From assembly GCA_950022295.1 (NCBI GenBank), contig OX465598.1:172688001-172752000 (forward strand): a DNA stretch of 64,000 nt. Direction: 5' to 3'. The notes beneath the pieces were generated by a model. The model did not search any database and was not told the DNA's origin. It saw only the letters and a list, made by a program, of their open reading frames with translations. The translations under genes were made by a program, and so were the position numbers. Positions within the stretch are counted from its first letter, which is position 1; the number at the start of each line of letters is the position of its first letter. This DNA comes from Bromus sterilis. Taxonomy: Eukaryota; Streptophyta; Magnoliopsida; Poales; Poaceae. Shown in pieces: positions 59,475 to 64,000 of the stretch.

Positions 59475-59947
59475 CATGATGGGAGTAGATAACACCTCCT
59501 CGTTGGATACCCCAAGTGGAAGGTTATGATGTAAATTTCCCTCGATGAAGATAACAAGGTTTATGACTCCAAAAGGATTCCGAAGATCGCAAGAAGGTGG
59601 CAAATCAAACAATGGCGCCATTTATAACCCTGAGGTTGCTTAATTAACCTGGACCTGCACACAGAACACAAATAAATTTGCTCCCAACGAGTTCAGAGAG
59701 GTTGTCAATCTCTTCGGATTTGCTATTTACAAAAGATGAAAACAAAGGGGAAATAATAATGGTGCTGGAATAGGAAATAAAGCAGTAAAATTAATGGTGT
59801 AAATTATGGTGAGAATATGGACCGGGTGCCATGAATTTCGCTAGTGATGTCTCTCTGCCAAAAGAAAGTAAATAACCATGATGGGTGAACAAATTAAAGT
59901 CGGGAAATATACAGGATCACGAACGCACCACAAATTATTGTTGTTTA
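59475..59947 (-). repeat. LTR I: 3' terminal part of an Athila-like LTR in inverted orientation
   Basis: The reverse complement matches the last 450 bp of the F LTR (from GCATTGTGGTGC-like sequence to the CCTTCCACTTGGGGT motif), ending CATCA at 59475. It lies tail to tail with LTR H, so 59350-59460 and 59650-59760 form inverted repeats. It is interrupted on the right by LTR J. Confidence 0.75.
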
Positions 59948-61092
59948 TGTTGGATATGTGCCCTGGTGGAAAATTAATAAAGATATTTGTCACATATCTA
60001 TTTGTTCATGATACGTTTTATACTATGCCAGAACTGTATTAACAGAAATATTAGTACACGTGTAGTATATAAACAACCACGTCCCTAGTTAGCTCGGGCA
60101 TACTAGCTATCATATGTAATTGCTATATGTCAGGATACTTTAAATGTATCAATCGTTACACCATAATATGCTAACCATAAAGGTACATCTTGGGTATTAC
60201 GAAATAGAAATGTTGAGGAGTATGAAATAGATCAGAAAGGGATTTGTTCATCCAAGTGACGGATAGGTACTCTGGGCCCACTCGGTGATATTGCATCAAC
60301 AGCTTGCAAGCAAGTGGCTAGGTCATCGAGATGAAATAGACACAGACGAGTAAATATGTTTGTCGGAGACGCAGATGAACTAGGCATAGGATGCCTACGA
60401 TCAAACCTCGGGCAAACAAAGTACCACATATCAAAGGGATCAACTCTTATCGTTAACGGTTCAAGAACGATGAAGTTAATTCGATGAAAGCATATGGGCC
60501 ATCAAGGATTGTAACCAGATCCCACATGATGTTCATTGGTCAGAGAGTGTCTCGATCATGTCTATTCTTGTCCTGAATCGTAGGGTGTCACACTTAAGGG
60601 TAATCGACGCATTAAGGATAGATTTGGGGTCATCGATGAAATAAGAGAGAACACCGGAATTGTTCCGGGAGGCGCCGGAAGTTGGTTTGGAAATTTTTGA
60701 AGGTTCAAAATAATGTTCAATATTGTTTTATTACTTAATTGGAAGAATTAAATATGAAAATATAATAAAAAATAAATAGAAAGGATGAAAAAGGAAAATG
60801 GGCCTAAAAGAGGCCCTCTAGGCGAAGGAGGGGGTTCCCCCCTAGGTCATGCGCCAAGGGTGGGGCCCATCCCCCTGGCCAGCGCACTCCCCGCCTAAGG
60901 GGTTTAGTCCCACATGTGCGAGTGGAGGAGGGTGCCAACCCCATTAGCCTATAAAAGGAGGGATTGGGTGCCCCTTTTCCATCATCCCACCAATTTCTTC
61001 TCCTCTCTCTTTCTCCCGCCTTCGTCGAACTCCCCTTGTTTGGAGTTTGCACTAGGTAGGAGGTTTCTCCACCATATGCATGTTGACGCACT
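59948..61092 (+). repeat. LTR J: BARE/Angela-like Copia LTR, interrupted by element K
   Basis: Starts TGTTGGATATGTGCCCTGG and follows the BARE1/WIS/Angela pattern (AATAAAGATATT, CTATTTGTTCATGATA, CCACGTCCCTAGTTAGC). 1145 bp are present; family LTRs are usually about 1.7-1.8 kb, so the rest should lie right of element K. The family name is from memory of the sequence pattern. It is inserted in LTR I. Confidence 0.82.
60950..60956 (+). promoter_or_regulatory. TATA box of Copia LTR J
   Basis: TATAAAA in CATTAGCCTATAAAAGGAGGG, followed by the CT-rich leader typical of BARE-type LTR transcripts. Confidence 0.72.
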
Positions 61093-62485
61093 TGATACGT
61101 CCCAAACGTATCTATTTTTCCAAACACTTTTTCTATTGTTTTTTCCCTCATTCTTGCATGATTTCAACTAAACTAACCCGGACTGATGTTGCTTTCAGCA
61201 GAGTTGCCTGTATGGTTTTATTGTGTGCAGGAAAATGGACTTTTAGACATCTCAGACAATTCCGAGAAAATTTACAAAAAATCCACGCACCCGAAGGAGA
61301 AAGGAGCTAGAAGTGGGGCTAGAGGGAAGCCAGGGGTCCCCAGGCGCCCTCCTGGCGCAGCCCCACCCCTGGTCGAGCCAGCTGGCCGCATGGGCGGCTC
61401 CCACCGCCTCCGGTGCCCTAACTCGACTTCTAATTATTCCTGTGAAGGGAAAACTCCAAAACAGAAGTCGCTTTTCCAGAACCCGTCGCGGAGCCGCCGC
61501 CACCCTCTGTTCTTCCTCGGGAGGGCTAATCTGGAGGCTGATTTGGCCTCCGGAGAGGGAGATCGTCACCATCGTCATCACCATCACCAATCCATCCTCC
61601 CTCCACTACTTCTCTTCACATGTGTGAGTAATTCCCTGATGTAGTCCAAGGGGATGGTAGGGATTGGATGAGTTCGATCATGTAATAGTTCATTAGATTG
61701 TTGGGGGAATGTTGCCTATCATCTATTGTGGTGTTTATCATCTTTGCTACAACTTTTTTCTCTTAATGCTTGTCACTTTGGGCCCGAGTGCCATGTTTTC
61801 AGATCTGAACCACTTATGTTTTCATGAGTATATTTATGTTTGAGATCCTATCTATGATTTGTTTCCACCCATTATGGTCCGGAACCGACGATCCCAAAGG
61901 TGACAACTTGGGACACCTAAGGGGATGGTCAATAATTTGAGGATTCCATGTATCCATTGAGTTTATTGCTTTGTTTCTGTGCTCTTTGACAGGAGCACCT
62001 TAATCTCCATAAGTTCCCTTTGGCCCCGTTCGTAGCGGGATGGTAGGACAAAAGATGTTGTGCAAGTTCTTATTGCAAGCAGGCACAACTACCTACGGGA
62101 TACATGCCTAGTGTTTGATAATTTCCCAGATGATCATTGCTTTTCTGTATGCATTGCCCGTGGTAGAATCTATTACATGTTCACTCTTATTCATGCAACG
62201 CTCAACCATCCATCTCCCTATCCTACAGTGTTTTAAACCTGCTGGTTACTACTAGTTTATTTATGCTGTTTTACTTTTGCTGTTACCACCATCGCTACCA
62301 CTATCATACACATTTTTTCTATTAATACTTTGTTGCAAGCAAGTATATTTCAGGTGAGGTTGAATTTACAACTCAACTGTCAAAGCATATAAATACTCTT
62401 TGGCTCCCCTTGTGTCAAATCAATAAATTTGGTTAACTTACCCGCGAGAACACTACAATCGATCCCCTACAGTTGAGGGTAATCA
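61093..62485 (+). repeat. 5' LTR of element K
   Basis: 1393 bp, TGATACGTCCCAAACGTATC...GAGGGTAATCA. Shares only the outer ends and general layout with the F-type LTRs. The GC-rich block (61300-61600) yields overlapping frames on both strands that are not genes. Confidence 0.88.
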
Positions 62486-62497
62486 AGTACTGTTTTC

Positions 62498-62515
62498 TGG
62501 TGCCATTGCCTAGGA
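62498..62515 (+). other. Primer binding site of element K (degenerate)
   Basis: TGGTGCCATTGCCTAGGA. Relates to TGGCGCCGTTGCCGGGGA with four changes. Confidence 0.75.
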
Positions 62516-62572
62516 GCATAGCAATATTTACAAGTCTACTTGAAGTATTCTGCCTACCACACTTAATCCGCT

Positions 62573-63487
62573 ATGGGTAAGAAAGGAGATCCCAAGGTTC
62601 CGATCCTACCATCTACTAGAAGAAAAGGTACCGTTCTGAGTACCAGTGCTACGCTTGATTCGCCTTCCGTTATAAGTAAGTTTGCTTCACCACTACCACC
62701 ACATGCTACTTCAACTGAGTCTGTTACTATGTCCGATACTTTTGATGATGCTTCCACTACTCTTGATGATACTAGTTTTCTTGGTCACTATATTGAAACT
62801 CAGACTGCTAAGGTTGCAGCAAAATCCGAGACAGAGACTCCTGCTACCTATATTCCTACTTGCAAAACCTTTGGTTACCCAGACTTAGATGAACTCAAGG
62901 AGAGAATCCTTGATGATGATTATATTACTCTTGATGATGATTTTTGCAGGGAACTTAAAGAGTGCGTCGACTCTGACCCTGGAGCTGTAAAGAAGCTCCT
63001 TGAAAAGCACTCCATGAAGAACAAGATTACTCCCGATCCTAAATTTTCTACATCTCCTATATGCATCACTGATCCTGATTATGATTTCTCTGTTGATCTT
63101 TCAGTTATATCTACAGTCGAGGCTGACCCCTTTTATGGCAGAGAAAATGATGATGCTATAGCACACCTGACCAATCTCGCCGAGTTGGGTAACTTATTTA
63201 CTACTGATGAAAGGATACGAAATTTTTATGTGGACAAGCTTTTTCCTTTTTCTTTGAAGGAAAACGCCAAAGCATGGTATGATGCACTACCCTATCGTTC
63301 CATTGAGAGTCCTCAGGACTTAGTTCAATTATTTCTTGATAAATATTTTCCTGCTCATATGCAACATGCTTCTTTGCAAAGAATCTATAACTTTAAACAA
63401 TTGCAGGATGAGCACCTCCCTAAAGCTTGGGGGAGGTATTGTGACTTAATCAAGGCCAGACCGGGACATGAAGTCCCCAAGAATTAA
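62573..63487 (+). CDS. gag of element K, N-terminal 304 codons
   Basis: The first ATG after the primer site starts MGKKGDPKVPILPSTRRKG. Residues 1-130 are a Ser/Thr/Asp-rich linker. The retrotransposon gag capsid domain is at about residues 185-300 (AEDPFYGREND-like start, FPFSLKENAKAWYDALP, FLDKYFPAHMQ, NFKQLQDEHLPKAWGRY). The frame ends at TAA 63485-63487, in the middle of the conserved capsid domain. Relatives have a sense codon there and continue LLDIFYAGL, which is still readable downstream. Gag normally builds the virus-like particle. This copy would give a truncated capsid. Confidence 0.88.
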   Translation: MGKKGDPKVPILPSTRRKGTVLSTSATLDSPSVISKFASPLPPHATSTESVTMSDTFDDASTTLDDTSFLGHYIETQTAKVAAKSETETPATYIPTCKTFGYPDLDELKERILDDDYITLDDDFCRELKECVDSDPGAVKKLLEKHSMKNKITPDPKFSTSPICITDPDYDFSVDLSVISTVEADPFYGRENDDAIAHLTNLAELGNLFTTDERIRNFYVDKLFPFSLKENAKAWYDALPYRSIESPQDLVQLFLDKYFPAHMQHASLQRIYNFKQLQDEHLPKAWGRYCDLIKARPGHEVPKN

Positions 63488-64000
63488 TTACTTGATATAT
63501 TTTATGCTGGCCTAACAGATTAATCTAGATCCTATCTGAATAGCTACGCTGGTTGTGTTTTCAGGGAAAGAACACCGGACGATGCCGAAGAATTAATGGG
63601 CAAGATTGTCAAGAACCAGGAAGATTGGTCCGTCCCTGAACCACCTCCAACACCAAAGAAAAGGGGCATGCTTGCTCTGATCCCCAAAAATATGCAAGAA
63701 GAAAATAAGTCTATAAAGGATAAAGGTATTAAAGCCGAAGACGTGAAGAATCTACCGCCTAACTAGAAGTTGTGTGAGCCTACTACTCACCCTCCCTTGG
63801 TAGAGGTACACTCTCTATTAGACTTTACTGAAAGTGACATCCCTAAAGGTAAGTCTCCCGACCAATGCTTAGATGAGCTTGATAATTTTATTATTAAGCA
63901 AGACCATTTTAATAGGAGGATACAAAGTCAGTTGCATGATAATTCTCTTGCTATCAAAATTTTGCTTGGTGTTCTAGAAAGAACAGTTAATGATGTTAAA
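63488..64000 (+). pseudogene. Continuation of element K gag behind stop codons
   Basis: Same frame as 62573-63487. LLDIFYAGLTD, then TAA at about 63521, AGCVFRERTPDDAEELM, then TAG at about 63764, then acidic linker sequence to the window edge (FTESDIPKGKSPDQCLDELD). Three stops in one otherwise unshifted frame, with no indel frameshift, indicate point-mutation decay. Confidence 0.85.

Larger units (their letters stand above)
61093..64000 (+). mobile_element. Element K: Athila-like LTR retrotransposon, 5' part
   Basis: 5' LTR 61093-62485, primer site 62498-62515, gag from 62573 running off the window. Left target copy is GCACT (61088-61092); its partner is outside. It is inserted in Copia LTR J. 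It differs clearly from element F in LTR middle and gag, so it is another Athila-type family. Confidence 0.9.

Overview
This window looks like intergenic DNA from a large grass genome, most likely Triticeae (wheat, Aegilops, barley or rye). The basis is its content: nested long-LTR Ty3/Gypsy elements with chromovirus-type and Athila-type domains, a BARE/Angela-like Copia LTR, a CACTA element, a Helitron and a Mutator-type MITE, with almost no host gene. The species assignment is inference. No rRNA, tRNA or CRISPR was seen. Elements are named A to K and S1 to S3 here.

Left nest (1-34984), six insertion levels. LTR E (minus strand, right end 34984) was split by element D (plus; 5' LTR remnant 29656-30126, 3' LTR 30727-34411). 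D's 5' LTR was split by element C (minus; 5' LTR 29018-29655). C's protease was split by element A (minus; ends at 27797, left end outside the window). A's 5' LTR was split by element B (8350-24907, target duplication CATCA). B's gag was split by solo LTR S1 (15761-19848, target duplication CATAT). A, B and S1 are one family with LTRs of about 3.7-4.1 kb. B keeps a 1022-codon pol frame with intact catalytic residues. A has lost its protease and half of RT by an in-frame deletion and has lost key catalytic residues.

Middle island (34985-37619 and 51145-52387). This is the only low-copy-looking DNA. It holds a 122-bp MITE with a 9-bp target duplication, a 114-codon minus-strand reading frame (36297-36641), and a broken plus-strand gene starting at 37253. 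Athila-like element F (37620-51144) sits inside the coding sequence of that gene. The last 19 codons and the stop lie on the far side, at 51145-51204. F has gag and protease but no RT or integrase. It carries a Helitron (40768-44735), which itself holds solo LTR S2 (41734-43190, target duplication GCCGC), and a non-autonomous CACTA element (47967-49256, target duplication ATT).

Right part (52388-64000). Solo LTR S3 (52388-56879, target duplication CAATC) belongs to the family of D. It is followed by an inverted Athila gag-protease fragment G (56885-57840), a plus-strand LTR H (57993-59474), an inverted LTR end I (59475-59947), a Copia LTR J interrupted on its right (59948-61092), and element K (61093 to beyond the window) with a full 5' LTR and a gag containing three in-frame stops.

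The most interesting signal is a run of short perfect stem-loops near the 3' end of the A/B/S1 LTRs. Loops vary between copies, and one stem shows a paired, compensating base change. One hairpin of the set also occurs in the LTRs of family D/S3.
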